Counted from the first letter of the stretch, positions 26,054 through 36,801 are shown. The stretch: DNA of 64,000 nt from Hyphobacterium sp. CCMP332 (GCF_014323565.1 NZ_CP058669.1:2197501-2261500); one strand, 5' to 3'. Notes: a model not told the origin generated them from the sequence alone. Numbers and translations: made by a program.

Positions 26054-28636
26054 TTAGAGCTTGCGTTCGACTTCCTCGACTTCGAAGCACTCGATGAGAT
26101 CGCCTTTTTGAAGGTCTTCGTAATTCTCGAAGGCCATGCCACATTCCGTGCCTGCACGGACTTCCGGCACTTCGTCCTTGAAGCGCTTCAACGTCTTCAG
26201 CTTGCCTTCATGGATAACCGTATCATCGCGCAGCAGGCGCACGCCCGACCCGCGCTTCACAACGCCTTCGGTCACGCGGCAACCGGCCACCTTGCCCGCC
26301 TTGGAAATATTGAAGACTTCCAGAATTTCCGCATAACCGATGAAGGTTTCGCGTTTCTCCGGAGCCAGCATGCCTTCCAGCGTGGCTTTCACATCATCCA
26401 GGATATTGTAGATGATGGAATAATAGCGGATCTCGACGCCTTCGGCCTCGGCCATCTGACGGGCTTGCTTGTTGGCCCGCACATTGAACGCAAAAACCGG
26501 TGCGCCAGACGATTTGGCCAGCAGGATATCGGATTCATTGACGCCGCCTGCGGCCCCATAGATGACACGGGCTTTCACCTCGTCATTGCCGATCTTCTCC
26601 AGCGATTGCGCAATGGCTTCTGCCGAACCCTGAACATCGGCCTTCACCACCAGCGGCATCTCCTGGATATCGCTCGACTGCAGACGGGCCAGCATCTGCT
26701 CCAGAGACGCACCACCGGCACCGGCGGCTGACGTCGACTGGCGCTTCTGACGCTGACGGTAATCCACGATTTCGCGGGCGCGCGCTTCGCCATCAACGAC
26801 AGAGAACAATTCGCCCGGCTCAGGCGCCCCGTCCAGACCCAGAATTTCGGCTGGCTGGGATGGCCCCAATTCCTTGAGCTGCTGATTGCGCTCATCAATC
26901 ATGGCACGCACGCGGCCCCACTGGGCCCCGGCCACAACGATATCACCGCGCTTCAGCGTGCCCCGCTTGACCAGTACGGTCGCCACGGAACCACGGCCCT
27001 GTTCGACCTGGCTTTCAACCACCACCCCGTCGGCGGCCCGATCCGGATTGGCTTTCAGCTCCAGCAATTCCGCCTGCATCGTGATGGCGTCGGTCAGTTC
27101 CTGAAGGCCGGTCTTTTTCAGAGCGGACACCTCGATCGCCTGCGTCTCGCCGCCCATGCTTTCAACGACCACTTCATGCTGAAGCAAATCGGTCAGCACT
27201 TTTTGCGGATTAGCCCCTTCGCGGTCCATCTTGTTAATGGCAACGATAATCGGTGCACCGGCCGCCTGAGCGTGTTTGATGGCCTCGATTGTTTGCGGCA
27301 TGACGCCGTCATCGGCCGCGACCACGAGGATCACGATATCCGTCGCCATCGCCCCGCGTGACCGCATCGCGGAAAAAGCCGCATGGCCCGGCGTGTCGAG
27401 GAAGGTAATCTTGTCACCCGATTTCAGCTTCACCTGATAGGCGCCGATATGCTGGGTAATCCCGCCCGCTTCACCGGCAACAACGTCCGTGGCGCGCAGG
27501 GCATCCAGAAGCGATGTCTTGCCGTGATCGACGTGACCCATGACGGTCACAACCGGCGCACGCGGCTGCTTGCTATCTTCGGGATCATCGTCCGCGATAA
27601 AGCCTTCTTCGACGTCCGATTCGGAGACGCGTTTTGCGATGTGACCGAAGTCCTCAATGATCAATTCGGCTGTATCCAGATCGAGCACGTCATTCACGCG
27701 GACCATCTGGCCCTGCTTCATCAGGTATTTGACGACGTCGGCAGCGCGTTCGGCCATCCGGACGGCCAGTTCCTGAACCGTAATGGCCTCGGGAAGGACG
27801 ACTTCGCGCTGAATCTTGTCGCGATCGCCGCCTTGTTGACGGCGCTGCTTTTCGCGTTCCCGTGCGCGGCGCACCGAGGCGAGCGAACGCTGACGGTCTT
27901 CGTCGCCATCCAGAATATTCTGAATGGTCAGCTTGCCGGAGCGGCGTCCATGATCAGCTTTCGCGCGGGCTTTTTCGGGAGCGGCACGTCCGGGACCCGG
28001 AGCGCCCTTCTTCTTGACGCGGCCACCCATGGCTTCGAGCATGGAATCGGCATCATCAATATCGCGATCCTGGTTCTTGTCTTTGGGCTTGGGCGCTTCG
28101 CGGCGCGCAGGCGCCACGTCGTCCGGATCGCCTTTGACTGGAACGGGCGCTGCCGCCGCTGCCGCCGCGGCAGCCGCTTCAGCTTCGGCCTCGGCTTTCC
28201 GGCGTTCGGCATCAGCGAGCTCTTCCGCTTCACGGCGCTGTTTGGCTTCGAGAAGGCGTTGTTCTTCTTCGGCACGTTTGGAGCGCTCGGCTTCAGCCTC
28301 CTTGCGCTTTTCATCTTTCTGGGCGGCCTCGGCACGCGCGCGCTGAATGGCGCGCTGCCGCGCGACCAATTCCTCTTCGGACAGGCCGAGCTCGCGGGCC
28401 TTGGCCGCCAGCGGCGTTTCGCCCTTTCGCTGGGTTGCGCCCGGTTGCGGTTTACCCGGAGCGGCCGGGTTTCCGCCAGATTGGGGGCCGACCACGCGCT
28501 TGCGTTTTTTCTCGACCACCACAGATTTGGAGCGGCCGCGCGCAAAGCTTTGCTGCACGGTGCCTGACCCTCCGCGATTCAGCGAAAGAGGCCGGCGGCC
28601 GGAACCACCCTGATTACGATCGTCGTTGTCGCTCAT
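26054..28636 (-). CDS. infB: Translation initiation factor IF-2
   Basis: 860 residues. A charged, low-complexity N-terminal half (with an Ala run and many Arg/Glu/Lys) is followed by the IF2 N domain and a GTPase domain: G1 GHVDHGKTS near residue 365, G3 DTPGHAAF, G4 NKMD. Domains II-IV follow ([37 protein letters not shown]). GAAAGG precedes the ATG. A bidirectional terminator directly after its stop separates it from rbfA. Confidence 0.97.
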   Translation of the reverse strand: MSDNDDRNQGGSGRRPLSLNRGGSGTVQQSFARGRSKSVVVEKKRKRVVGPQSGGNPAAPGKPQPGATQRKGETPLAAKARELGLSEEELVARQRAIQRARAEAAQKDEKRKEAEAERSKRAEEEQRLLEAKQRREAEELADAERRKAEAEAEAAAAAAAAAAPVPVKGDPDDVAPARREAPKPKDKNQDRDIDDADSMLEAMGGRVKKKGAPGPGRAAPEKARAKADHGRRSGKLTIQNILDGDEDRQRSLASVRRAREREKQRRQQGGDRDKIQREVVLPEAITVQELAVRMAERAADVVKYLMKQGQMVRVNDVLDLDTAELIIEDFGHIAKRVSESDVEEGFIADDDPEDSKQPRAPVVTVMGHVDHGKTSLLDALRATDVVAGEAGGITQHIGAYQVKLKSGDKITFLDTPGHAAFSAMRSRGAMATDIVILVVAADDGVMPQTIEAIKHAQAAGAPIIVAINKMDREGANPQKVLTDLLQHEVVVESMGGETQAIEVSALKKTGLQELTDAITMQAELLELKANPDRAADGVVVESQVEQGRGSVATVLVKRGTLKRGDIVVAGAQWGRVRAMIDERNQQLKELGPSQPAEILGLDGAPEPGELFSVVDGEARAREIVDYRQRQKRQSTSAAGAGGASLEQMLARLQSSDIQEMPLVVKADVQGSAEAIAQSLEKIGNDEVKARVIYGAAGGVNESDILLAKSSGAPVFAFNVRANKQARQMAEAEGVEIRYYSIIYNILDDVKATLEGMLAPEKRETFIGYAEILEVFNISKAGKVAGCRVTEGVVKRGSGVRLLRDDTVIHEGKLKTLKRFKDEVPEVRAGTECGMAFENYEDLQKGDLIECFEVEEVERKL

Positions 28637-28753
28637 GCGAACCTTTCAACACGGCCTATTCCGGGACTATCGCTGGCGGCCGATCAACCAACGTCCCGTT
28701 TTCAAGTCATCAAGGCTTGAAAGCCCGCTAAACTAGCCAGCTTCAGGCCGGAT

Positions 28754-29353
28754 TCAACCACTCTCACCCGCATTCTTCGCCGGATCGATGATCCGGAAGC
28801 CTGAAAGCCGGTGCATTACCTCTCCAAAAGACCGCCCCTGCGGTCCGCCGGAGAGGGCTGCGTGGACCACGCTATCGCGCCCTGCAGCCTGTCCCAGTTC
28901 GGCAGCAGAAAAACATCCTGCGACCGGAATATCACCCCACGCGGCCTTCGCCAGCCGGTCCAGCTTGCCACGACCATCTGCCGCGCCATCACTGGCTTCG
29001 ATGCGCCAGGCAGGACGCGCCGCCTTCAGCGACAGGCGGACTGCGTCCATCCCCGTCGCCAGCGCTCCGGCTCTTCGCGCCAGTCCGATCAGGGACAGGG
29101 CGCGTGCCGCCAGAAGCATTTCCACCTCATCTGCCAGGCCCGCCGATGCTTTAGCGCCATCCAGCGCGCGCGCCAGCTTGCCCTTCTTTACCGCCAGATC
29201 GACCGAGGCGCGGTCGGCACTGACCCAGGCCCCGCGGCCCGGCAATTTGACGGCGATATCCGGCACCACTCTCCCGTCGGGATCAGCCACGAAGCGGATC
29301 AATCCACTTTCCGGGCCACTCACTCCCCTGGCAAGGCAGCGCCGCTCGCGCAT
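28754..29353 (-). CDS. YlxR/DUF448 RNA-binding protein fused to an L7Ae-like domain
   Basis: 199 residues. The N-terminal YlxR domain (RERRCLARGVSGPESGLIRFVADPDGRVVPDIAVKLPGRGAWVS split as a basic RNA-binding surface) is followed by an L7Ae-like domain (ALSLIGLARRAGALATGMDAVRLSLK). It lies between nusA and infB, the standard position; in Gram-positives YlxR acts on RNase P, and the role in alphaproteobacteria is less defined. The start is 14 bp after the nusA stop; a 117 bp gap to infB contains a TTTCAAG/CTTGAAA hairpin. Confidence 0.87.
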   Translation of the reverse strand: MRERRCLARGVSGPESGLIRFVADPDGRVVPDIAVKLPGRGAWVSADRASVDLAVKKGKLARALDGAKASAGLADEVEMLLAARALSLIGLARRAGALATGMDAVRLSLKAARPAWRIEASDGAADGRGKLDRLAKAAWGDIPVAGCFSAAELGQAAGRDSVVHAALSGGPQGRSFGEVMHRLSGFRIIDPAKNAGESG

Positions 29354-29367
29354 GTCCGTTTCTCGGC

Positions 29368-31083
29368 TCAGTCCTTGACCTCTTCTGCGTCCTCGACCGG
29401 CGCGTCCAGATCGACACCCAGCGCAGCCGCTTCGGCTTCAAGGGCATCAAGGTCCATATCGGCAATGTCGACTTCGCCTTCGTCTTCAGCGCCGTCTTCA
29501 GCCTCTTCGACTTCCGGCTGGGGCAGATCGTCTTCAGAAATCCAGCCCGCCGCGACACGCGCCTTCAGGATCAGCATTTCGGCATCTTCCTGAGACAGTT
29601 CGAATTCTTCAAGAATGCCCGGTTCGCGAACGCGTTCGCCATTCCGGGTCTCGAACCAGCCGCGCAGATCATCCGGCGTGAAGCCGGCCAGATCATCTGC
29701 TGATTTGACGTCATTCTCGCCCAGCTTGACCGCCATCGGCAGATCAACACCGTCAATCTGCAACAATGCGTCCTCGACACCCAGCTCGGTCCGCTTGGCG
29801 TCCTGCGCCGACGCGACCTTGTCGAGATGCTCCTTGGCGCGAGTCTGGATTTCGACAGCGGTATCGTCGTCGAAGCCTTCAATCGCGGCAATCTCGTCAA
29901 GCTGGACATAAGCCAGCTCTTCGACGCTCGCAAAGCCTTCTGTTGCCAGAAGCTGCGCGATCACCTCGTCCACATCCAGCGCATCCATGAAGATGGCGGT
30001 CCGCTCGGCAAATTCTTTCTGACGGCGTTCGGATTCTTCCTGCTCGGTCAGGATATCAATTGACCAGCCTGTCAGCTGCGACGCCAGACGCACATTCTGC
30101 CCGCGGCGGCCAATGGCCAGCGACAGCTGGTCATCCGGCACAACAACTTCGATACGCTGGTCTTCTTCATCCAGGACAACCTTGGAAACCTCGGCCGGCT
30201 GCAGCGCATTCACGATGAAGGTCGCGGGATCATTATTCCACGGAATGATATCGATCTTCTCGCCCGCAAGCTCGGACACAACCGCCTGAACACGGGAGCC
30301 CCGCATACCGACGCAGGCACCCACCGGATCGATCGAACCGTCATTGGAAATCACGGCAATCTTGGCGCGTGAACCCGGATCGCGCGCGACGGCCGGAATT
30401 TCGATAATGCCTTCGTAGACTTCCGGCACTTCCTGCGCGAACAGGGCGGCCATGAAGTCAGGGTGGGCGCGTGACAGGAAGATCTGGGGTCCGCGGGTCT
30501 CGCGGCGCACATCATAGATGTAGGCGCGAACGCGATCGCCATTCTTCAGATTCTCGCGCGGAATCCCGTCATTGCGGCGGATAATCCCTTCGGCGCGGCC
30601 CATATCGATGAAGACATTGCCGTACTCGACACGTTTGACAATGCCATTGAGGATTTCGCCAACGCGGTCCTTGTATTCCTCGTACTGGCGCTCGCGCTCG
30701 GCATCACGCACCTTCTGCGTAATGACCTGCTTGGCCGCCATGGACGCCACACGGCCGAATTCGATCGGCGGCAATTCTTCGGAGAAGACCGTCCCGATTT
30801 CAGCATTGGCATCAATTTTCTTTGCGTCTTCAAGGCTCATTTCCTGAGCGTCGTTTTCAACCTCTTCAACGACAGTGGTATGCCGTGTCAGAGACATTTC
30901 ACCCGTCTTCGGGTCAATCTTCGACCGAATATCCAGCTCGGCACCATAGCGCGAGCGGGCCGCTTTCTCGATCGCCTCTTCAATGGCCTCGATGACGATG
31001 CTTTCGTCGATCGATTTTTCGTGTGCCACAGCCCGGGCAATAGCGAGCATCTCGGTCTTGTTTGCACTGACGCCGATATTCAT
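29368..31083 (-). CDS. nusA: Transcription termination/antitermination factor NusA
   Basis: 571 residues: N-terminal RNA polymerase-binding domain, S1 domain (about 135-200; [20 protein letters not shown]), KH1 ([19 protein letters not shown]) and KH2 ([22 protein letters not shown]), then two helix-hairpin-helix C-terminal repeats and a very acidic tail ([16 protein letters not shown]). Overlaps the rimP stop by four bases. Confidence 0.97.
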   Translation of the reverse strand: MNIGVSANKTEMLAIARAVAHEKSIDESIVIEAIEEAIEKAARSRYGAELDIRSKIDPKTGEMSLTRHTTVVEEVENDAQEMSLEDAKKIDANAEIGTVFSEELPPIEFGRVASMAAKQVITQKVRDAERERQYEEYKDRVGEILNGIVKRVEYGNVFIDMGRAEGIIRRNDGIPRENLKNGDRVRAYIYDVRRETRGPQIFLSRAHPDFMAALFAQEVPEVYEGIIEIPAVARDPGSRAKIAVISNDGSIDPVGACVGMRGSRVQAVVSELAGEKIDIIPWNNDPATFIVNALQPAEVSKVVLDEEDQRIEVVVPDDQLSLAIGRRGQNVRLASQLTGWSIDILTEQEESERRQKEFAERTAIFMDALDVDEVIAQLLATEGFASVEELAYVQLDEIAAIEGFDDDTAVEIQTRAKEHLDKVASAQDAKRTELGVEDALLQIDGVDLPMAVKLGENDVKSADDLAGFTPDDLRGWFETRNGERVREPGILEEFELSQEDAEMLILKARVAAGWISEDDLPQPEVEEAEDGAEDEGEVDIADMDLDALEAEAAALGVDLDAPVEDAEEVKD

Positions 31084-31622
31084 GGCGTGTCTCCACTTGC
31101 TTCGTCCGAGCCGGTTGGCGCACCACGCGCCGCCAGGTCGGCCTTGATCAATTCTTCGGTGAGAACGAGCTTGGCATCCGCGATCCAGTCAAAGGGGATC
31201 AGCGCCGTTTCGTCCTCTTTGGGCAAGTCTATCAGCACCGAACCATTTTCGAAGCCGGCGAGTTGCCCGGAAAAGCGTTTCTGTCCCTCAACCAGACGGT
31301 CAAGTTCCAGCCTGGCCTTGAAACCTTCCCAGCGCTCGAAATGCGCGGGCATGGTCAGGGGCCGGTCGATACCGGGCGACGATACTTCAAGCGTATATTC
31401 GCCCCGGATCGGGTCTGTTTCTTCCAGAATGTCTGACAGGCCGCGCGACAGCTTCGCACAATCCTCGACATTCATCGTCCCGTCCGACTTTTCCGCCATG
31501 ATCTGAACGATCTGCGTCTTCCCCGACTTCACACGAATGCGGACAATTTCCATGTCCAGCGCCTCGGCCACAGGCAGAGCCAGTGTCAATATCGCCTCAT
31601 CCGTTGCGGTGCGGGTGCGCAA
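31080..31622 (-). CDS. rimP: Ribosome maturation factor RimP
   Basis: 180 residues, 30S assembly factor. LALPVAEALDMEIVRIRVKSG, DDI-type LSDILEETDPIRGEYTLEVSSPGIDRPL and the C-terminal Sm-like domain (GFENGSVLIDLPKED) are as expected. First gene of rimP-nusA-ylxR-infB; a trmB terminator lies 25 bp upstream of it. Confidence 0.94.
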   Translation of the reverse strand: MRTRTATDEAILTLALPVAEALDMEIVRIRVKSGKTQIVQIMAEKSDGTMNVEDCAKLSRGLSDILEETDPIRGEYTLEVSSPGIDRPLTMPAHFERWEGFKARLELDRLVEGQKRFSGQLAGFENGSVLIDLPKEDETALIPFDWIADAKLVLTEELIKADLAARGAPTGSDEASGDTP

Positions 31623-31646
31623 GGGCGGCCCTCCGTATCAGCCAAT

Positions 31647-31676
31647 AAAAACGGCGGCCCCGGTGAGGAGCCGCCG
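31647..31676 (-). terminator. Rho-independent terminator between trmB and rimP
   Basis: On the minus strand, CGGCGGCTCC / GGGGCCGCCG (10 bp with one T-G wobble), loop TCACC, then TTTTTATT. It ends only 25 bp before the rimP start, so it separates the metK-trmB series from the nusA operon, or acts as an attenuator in a longer rimP leader. Confidence 0.85.
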
Positions 31677-31751
31677 ATAAGCGCAATCCAGCGCTAATCG
31701 AACGTGTTGAGGGGGATATACGCGGTTAAGCCCGAAAGCGCAAGAACATGG

Positions 31752-32420
31752 TCACACCCGCAGGAAATCAAAAAACACCGGCGCGCAATCGCCGAGCTGC
31801 TTGGTCTCGTAGCGCGTGGTCAGATGGTCGGGCGGCGGATCGCGCCAATCCGCAGCCGCTGCCGCCTGCCATTCCAGGCCCGGCGTTCGCCGCAATATCC
31901 ACAGGGCATGATCGGCATAGGCTTTGACGTCTGTCGCCACGCGCAGGTTTCCGCCCGACTTTAATAGCCGCACAAATTCGGCCGCGGTCTCGTTCTGCAC
32001 GAAACGTCTTTTGGCATGGCGGATTTTCGGCCACGGATCGGGAAAGAGAAGGAAAATCCGGTCCAGACACTGGTCCGGCATGCGCTCCATCACGTCTCGG
32101 GCATCGCCCTCATGAAGACGCACATTTTCAAGCCCGCCTTCCTCGATCTGGGTCAGGGCTTTCGCAACGCCGTTGATGAAGGGCTCGACGCCCATGTATC
32201 CGATGTCCGGATTGCGGGCCGCCTGCCCGGTCAGATGTTCACCGCCGCCAAAGCCGATCTCGAGCACATGGGCCGCCTTGCTGGGGACCAGCTTCGCCGG
32301 GTCCACCGGCCCGGAAGCCGGAATACCGATTTGCGGCAGCAGATCATCCACAAGCCCCTGCTGACGGTCCGACAGGGTCCGCGACTTGGTCCGCCCGAAC
32401 GTACGCAGCCTGTCAGTCAT
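31752..32420 (-). CDS. trmB: tRNA (guanine-N7-)-methyltransferase
   Basis: SAM-dependent m7G46 modification of tRNA. 222 residues with the SAM-binding [16 protein letters not shown], the conserved [17 protein letters not shown] signature, and a C-terminal YETKQL. The start overlaps the upstream methyltransferase stop by four bases, so the two genes are co-translated. Confidence 0.95.
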   Translation of the reverse strand: MTDRLRTFGRTKSRTLSDRQQGLVDDLLPQIGIPASGPVDPAKLVPSKAAHVLEIGFGGGEHLTGQAARNPDIGYMGVEPFINGVAKALTQIEEGGLENVRLHEGDARDVMERMPDQCLDRIFLLFPDPWPKIRHAKRRFVQNETAAEFVRLLKSGGNLRVATDVKAYADHALWILRRTPGLEWQAAAAADWRDPPPDHLTTRYETKQLGDCAPVFFDFLRV

Positions 32421-33370
32421 GATCGATTGCCATCCGGAACGTCAGGATAGGCGGTTTCAATGATATCGGCGGTTTTTACGGGCCAATCGAGGGTGGAAAC
32501 ACCTGTTTTTCGCGCCAGGACCCCCGACGCCTCGAAGCCGACCGATGCTTCCGCGAAACGTTTTCCCTCGCTCCACAACCAGGGAATAATGAATTGCGGT
32601 GCTTCTTCATATGCCGCGATAATTTCAAACCCCGTCGCCGGATTGAAAAAGCCTGGCCAGGCGTCCCTGGAAAAACGCAGAAAATCCCAGGGCTGATCGT
32701 GAAGACCAATGGTCTGGTGGGTGGAGATGAAGACCAGCCCGCCCGGCTTCAGAACCTTGTTGATTTCAAGCGCGACCTTCCAGGGCATCAGCAAATGCTC
32801 GAACACGCTTCTCGAATGCACAAAATCAAAATGATCTGCTGGAAACAGCCCGCTCATTTCATGCGCATCACCAACGACGTCGACCCGTGGGCCCGGCAAG
32901 ACATCGACCACGGTCACCCGGGCGCCGGGAAACTCCTTGCGATCGCCGACCTCGCTGCGGTCACGGCCGCCCACATCCAGCAAGCGGCATCCGGGTGTCA
33001 TGGTTACACGATCGCGGAAATGACGGAATGTCTGACTGCCCTCACTGCGACCGCGGCGATCCGAAATCAGGTCCGTCAATCGAATCGTCAGCTCGGCATC
33101 CAGACTTGTTCTGAAAACCAGCTTGCCCGCCTCGGGAAATTCATCCTCGCGCAGCAAGATTTCAACACTGAAACCCTTCCCCGGCCCGAGGTCCGGCAAC
33201 ACGCCGCCATGATCAAATCCGGTCCGGATATCGGCCGACAGGGCATCAATATCTTTCAGATCAATTCCGGTGAGCCGTGATTCCTCGTGATGGAACCATC
33301 CTGACACCCGGAGATAACGGTGCATTTTCGCGACCGTATCGACCAGAAAAAGATGTCCATCAATGTCCAC
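32417..33370 (-). CDS. Class I SAM-dependent methyltransferase of unknown substrate
   Basis: 317 residues in two parts. Residues 1-100 form a beta-rich domain I do not recognise ([19 protein letters not shown]). Residues about 120-290 are a Methyltransf_11-like fold: [16 protein letters not shown] (motif I), [21 protein letters not shown] (acidic loop), [32 protein letters not shown]. It lies between metK and trmB with 15 bp and 4 bp spacing, so it is translated with the enzyme that makes SAM. A similar two-domain form occurs with surface-glycan and glycosyltransferase genes, but none is nearby. Confidence 0.78.
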   Translation of the reverse strand: MDIDGHLFLVDTVAKMHRYLRVSGWFHHEESRLTGIDLKDIDALSADIRTGFDHGGVLPDLGPGKGFSVEILLREDEFPEAGKLVFRTSLDAELTIRLTDLISDRRGRSEGSQTFRHFRDRVTMTPGCRLLDVGGRDRSEVGDRKEFPGARVTVVDVLPGPRVDVVGDAHEMSGLFPADHFDFVHSRSVFEHLLMPWKVALEINKVLKPGGLVFISTHQTIGLHDQPWDFLRFSRDAWPGFFNPATGFEIIAAYEEAPQFIIPWLWSEGKRFAEASVGFEASGVLARKTGVSTLDWPVKTADIIETAYPDVPDGNRS

Positions 33371-33384
33371 GGCTCAAAGCGCCC

Positions 33385-34551
33385 TCACGCGAGGCCCTTG
33401 AGCTGGTCGACCAGGTCGAGCTTTTCCCAGGAGAAGCCACCATCATCGTCCGGCTGCCGGCCGAAATGACCATAAGCGGACGTCCGTGCGTAAATAGGCC
33501 GGGAAAGGCCCAATCGCTCGCGAATGCCGCGCGGTGACAGATTGGCGATCTGCCGCAACGCATCCTCGACACGCGGCTCTTCGACATGGCCGGTGCCATG
33601 AAAGTCAACATAGAGGGAAAGCGGCTTCGAGACGCCGATCGCGTAGGACACCTGAATCGTGCACTTTTTTGCCAGACCCGCAGCAACAACATTCTTGGCC
33701 AGCCAGCGGCAGGCATAGGCGGCCGAGCGGTCAACCTTCGTCGGATCCTTGCCGGAGAAGGCGCCGCCGCCATGCGGTGCGGCCCCGCCATAGGTATCAA
33801 CGATGATCTTGCGGCCAGTGAGACCCGCATCGCCATCGGGACCGCCGATGACAAAATTGCCGGTCGGATTGACGTAAAACTCGTCGTCCGGCGGAAACCA
33901 GCCTTCGGGCAGGACGCCCTGAACGATCGGGCGAACCAGCTCGCGTATGTCGCCCGGGCTATATCCGTCTTTGTGCTGGGTGGAGACGACGACCGACGTC
34001 ACGCCAACGGGCTGCCCGTTTTCATATCGCAGCGTCACCTGGGATTTGGCATCCGGCTCAAACTCCGGACGTTCACCGGTTTTACGCTGGCGGGCCATTT
34101 CTCTCAGAATCTGGTGCGAATACTGGATAGGCGCCGGCATCAGTTCGGGTGTCTCGTCGGTCGCATAACCAAACATGATACCCTGATCGCCCGCGCCCTC
34201 ATCCTTGTTGCCCGACGCATCCACGCCCATGGCGATGTCGGCGGATTGTTCGTGCAGGTAATTGCTGAACTCGGCCGTGCGCCAGTGAAAGCCGTCCTGT
34301 TCGTAACCAATGTCCCGCACGGCGGCGCGGGCCACACCCTCGATCTCGTCGTGATGGACGGGGGTGGAGGATCTGACCTCACCCGCCAGAACAATGCGGT
34401 TGGTTGTGGTCAGGGTTTCGCATGCGACCCGGGCTTCCGGATCACGGCCAAGAAACAAGTCCACGACAGCATCCGAAATACGGTCGCAGACCTTGTCCGG
34501 GTGACCCTCTGAAACACTTTCCGAGGTAAAGATATAGGATTTCCGACTCAC
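33385..34551 (-). CDS. metK: S-adenosylmethionine synthetase
   Basis: Makes SAM from methionine and ATP. 388 residues with [22 protein letters not shown], the [16 protein letters not shown] hexapeptide region and [19 protein letters not shown] (P-loop-like signature). GTG is the start, with AAGGCGGA in the correct position. A 22 bp AT-rich palindrome lies 15 bases upstream. It heads metK-methyltransferase-trmB, following the HTH regulator gene in the same direction. Confidence 0.97.
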   Translation of the reverse strand: MSRKSYIFTSESVSEGHPDKVCDRISDAVVDLFLGRDPEARVACETLTTTNRIVLAGEVRSSTPVHHDEIEGVARAAVRDIGYEQDGFHWRTAEFSNYLHEQSADIAMGVDASGNKDEGAGDQGIMFGYATDETPELMPAPIQYSHQILREMARQRKTGERPEFEPDAKSQVTLRYENGQPVGVTSVVVSTQHKDGYSPGDIRELVRPIVQGVLPEGWFPPDDEFYVNPTGNFVIGGPDGDAGLTGRKIIVDTYGGAAPHGGGAFSGKDPTKVDRSAAYACRWLAKNVVAAGLAKKCTIQVSYAIGVSKPLSLYVDFHGTGHVEEPRVEDALRQIANLSPRGIRERLGLSRPIYARTSAYGHFGRQPDDDGGFSWEKLDLVDQLKGLA

Positions 34552-34565
34552 AGCGCTCCGCCTTT

Positions 34566-34587
34566 CATATAAAGATGTCTTTATATG
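34566..34587. promoter_or_regulatory. Palindromic operator candidate upstream of metK
   Basis: Arms CATATAAAGA and TCTTTATATG are perfect 10 bp inverted repeats around a TG centre; the element is far more AT-rich than its surroundings and sits between a 100 bp intergenic region and the metK ribosome site. ArsR-type regulators of methionine/SAH metabolism (SahR/SamR) are known to bind AT-rich palindromes before metK, ahcY and metE/H in proteobacteria; the match to such a site is my inference. A hairpin in the 5' UTR is an alternative. Confidence 0.6.
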
Positions 34588-34651
34588 ATGTGCCGATTAC
34601 GCGCTTCCAGCCCGGCTGGCAACCAGATGTCAGCAATTTCCGGCAGATTTG

Positions 34652-35074
34652 TCAGTCGCCGCCATTTTCGGCTTCGTCTTCATCGGCGAGCGAGCGGACC
34701 AGCTCCAGCACACGGCGGCGCACTTTCGGCGTCTTGATCCGCGAGAAGGCTTCCGCCAGAGCAACGCCGTCGGGGCTCTGGATAAAATCGTAGACAATCG
34801 GGCTTTGTTCCGTTTCAGCGACGCCCGTCGCCGCCACGCCGGTCAAACCGTCAAAGAAGAAATTGACCGGCACATCCAGAACATTTGCCAGGCTGAAAAG
34901 GCGGCTGGCACCAATGCGGTTGGCCCCCCGTTCATATTTTTGAACCTGCTGAAAGGTAACGCCAAGCTCGTCGCCAAGCTTTTCCTGGCTCATCTTCATC
35001 AATTGCCGTCGCAGCCGGACACGAGATCCGACATGGGCATCAATTGAATTGGCTTCGCGCGGGTTTCGTTTCAT
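34652..35074 (-). CDS. XRE/Cro-CI-family helix-turn-helix regulator
   Basis: 140 residues with an N-terminal HTH_3 domain (residues about 15-75: VGSRVRLRRQLMKMSQEKLGDELGVTFQQVQKYERGANRI in two helices plus recognition helix) and a helical C terminus rich in charged residues. This regulator lies between lnt and metK in many alphaproteobacteria. Its target is not visible here; autoregulation is suggested by the dyad in its promoter. Confidence 0.88.
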   Translation of the reverse strand: MKRNPREANSIDAHVGSRVRLRRQLMKMSQEKLGDELGVTFQQVQKYERGANRIGASRLFSLANVLDVPVNFFFDGLTGVAATGVAETEQSPIVYDFIQSPDGVALAEAFSRIKTPKVRRRVLELVRSLADEDEAENGGD

Positions 35075-35089
35075 GGCAATCCCCCGATT

Positions 35090-35124
35090 ATGATATGATT
35101 ATGACAGTCCCCTTGGGGCATCAA
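35090..35124 (-). promoter_or_regulatory. Candidate promoter and dyad of the HTH regulator gene
   Basis: Reading the minus strand, TTGATG and CATAAT (15 bp apart) are plausible -35 and -10 boxes 16 bp or more before the ATG. Between them lies the perfect palindrome CCCCAAGGGG (35109-35118). The position fits an autorepressor site. Boxes are assigned by eye only. Confidence 0.3.
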
Positions 35125-35178
35125 GTAACCTAAATTTATTGTAAGACTAGGCATATTTACAGACGCCGCAAAATTTTT

Positions 35179-36801
35179 TCATTTACGTAATTGCTCACGT
35201 ATTACAATCGCAGAAACCACGAATATACTTAAGATATAGAACAGCCAGAACAATACACCTGAAGTAATGGAATAAAGTGTCGGAGCACCCGGCATTGGCA
35301 GGCGGATATCGGTGATCCCGTTATATCTGCGGTCAATTCTCACCGGCATGCGGCCGTACGTATCGACGACGCCCGAAAACCCGCGCGACGCCGAGCGGAT
35401 TATTGGCAAGCCGGTTTCAATGGCGCGATAGCGCGTACTGTTCAGATGCTGTCTCGGCCCCGCCGTCGGGCCAAACCAGGCATCATTTGAAATGTTGAGT
35501 ATCCAGTCCGGACGAACGGCAACCTGCTCGACGATGCCCGTGAAAACCGCCTCATAGCAGATCATTGGAAAGAAAGTCGGTGCACCGGTATCATCCAGCG
35601 TGATGAATTCAGACCCGTGTGAATAGCCTTCCACACTTTCCTGAAGTGACCGGACACCGAACGAGGAAATCACCTCTCCCAGCGGAATGAACTCGCCAAA
35701 CGGGACCAGTAAAACCTTGTCATAAAGGCCCAGAACACGTGGCCGATCTTCCGCGAAGCGGATCGCGACAAGAGCGTTATAGTATCGCACGCCGCCATCC
35801 CCGGCGCGTTCGCGGCGTGGCGTGCCGGCCAGCAAGACCTGATCCTGTGTCAGGATTTCCGTCAAGGCCGAGATAGACGCACTGTCCTCGATCAGAAACA
35901 GCGGGAGCGCACCCTCCGGCCAGATCACATGTGTGACATCGTCGATGCCATCGGACGCTGTAAGTTCGAGATATCGAGCCCGGACAACATCTTCGCCACC
36001 CGGCGCCCATTTCTCCTGCTGATCGATATCGACATTGACGAGCCGGAAAACCACATCGGGCTGATATGTGACCTCAGCCTGGCCGAGCCGGAGTGTGCCC
36101 CCGGCATAGAGGGCCGCCAGCACAAGCAGACTGATCATCACCGGCAACCGGCGCTGAACCTCACCGCCCCTTCCGGCAAGCGCCGCCGGGCTGGCAAACA
36201 GAAGCAGGACCAGAAAGCTGAGCCCCCAGGCGCCGAACCAGGCCGCAGACTGGGAGACCGCACCGCCAGCCGGAAACACATGCGCCGGCAAATTCCACGG
36301 AAACTGGGTGAAGGGCAGACCCTTGGCAGCTTCCGCTGCCAGAAACAGCACAGCAAAGGCCAGAACCCGAACCGGCCCACGCAGGTTAAGCTTGGCATAA
36401 ACAGCCCCGGCCACGCCCCAGAAGGCGGCAAGAAACGCCCCTCCGCCAATCGCCACCAGAGGTCCGAAAAAGACATAAACGCCGCCCCGGTTCCAGAAGG
36501 CAAAAGCCACCCAGAAGACGCCAATTCCCAGATACGCCCAGGCAAACAGGAAAGACCGCCAGAACCCGGATAGACCCGGCTTTTTCATGTCCATCGACCG
36601 ATCCAGCATCCAGACAAGGCCTGTCAGCCCGACAACCAGCGAAGGGAAGAAATGTATGGGCGAAGCCGACAGTCCTGAAAACAGTCCCAGCGCCGCCAGC
36701 ACGATCCAGGCTTTATATGGCGGAAGCGCATGAAGGCGATCGCGCAGGGCAACAGGAGCCAGCTGATCAAGCAACTGCCGAAGCCGCAAGGCCGCCGTCA
36801 T
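35179..36801 (-). CDS. lnt: Apolipoprotein N-acyltransferase
   Basis: Inner-membrane enzyme adding the third acyl chain to lipoproteins. 540 residues: six to seven N-terminal membrane segments, a periplasmic nitrilase-like domain and a C-terminal anchor (TSGVLFWLFYILSIFVVSAIVI). The triad is Glu in VIWPEGALPLF, Lys in YDKVLLVPFGEFIP and Cys in FPMICYEAVF. The last 100 codons are more AT-rich than the rest. Overlaps the corC-like gene by four bases. Confidence 0.94.
   Translation of the reverse strand: MTAALRLRQLLDQLAPVALRDRLHALPPYKAWIVLAALGLFSGLSASPIHFFPSLVVGLTGLVWMLDRSMDMKKPGLSGFWRSFLFAWAYLGIGVFWVAFAFWNRGGVYVFFGPLVAIGGGAFLAAFWGVAGAVYAKLNLRGPVRVLAFAVLFLAAEAAKGLPFTQFPWNLPAHVFPAGGAVSQSAAWFGAWGLSFLVLLLFASPAALAGRGGEVQRRLPVMISLLVLAALYAGGTLRLGQAEVTYQPDVVFRLVNVDIDQQEKWAPGGEDVVRARYLELTASDGIDDVTHVIWPEGALPLFLIEDSASISALTEILTQDQVLLAGTPRRERAGDGGVRYYNALVAIRFAEDRPRVLGLYDKVLLVPFGEFIPLGEVISSFGVRSLQESVEGYSHGSEFITLDDTGAPTFFPMICYEAVFTGIVEQVAVRPDWILNISNDAWFGPTAGPRQHLNSTRYRAIETGLPIIRSASRGFSGVVDTYGRMPVRIDRRYNGITDIRLPMPGAPTLYSITSGVLFWLFYILSIFVVSAIVIREQLRK

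Noticed and set aside
28130-28185. Simple repeat of GCC/GCG-type triplets inside infB
   Set aside because: It encodes the alanine run of the disordered IF2 N-terminal region, not a genomic repeat of interest.
27383-28567. A 394-codon open frame antisense to infB
   Set aside because: Produced by the low-complexity, GC-biased N-terminal region of infB; no protein family features.
34552-34651. Possible SAM-responsive riboswitch before metK
   Set aside because: Only a 5 bp CCAGC/GCTGG hairpin and the AT-rich palindrome are present; no SAM-I, SAM-II or SAM/SAH core was recognisable by eye.
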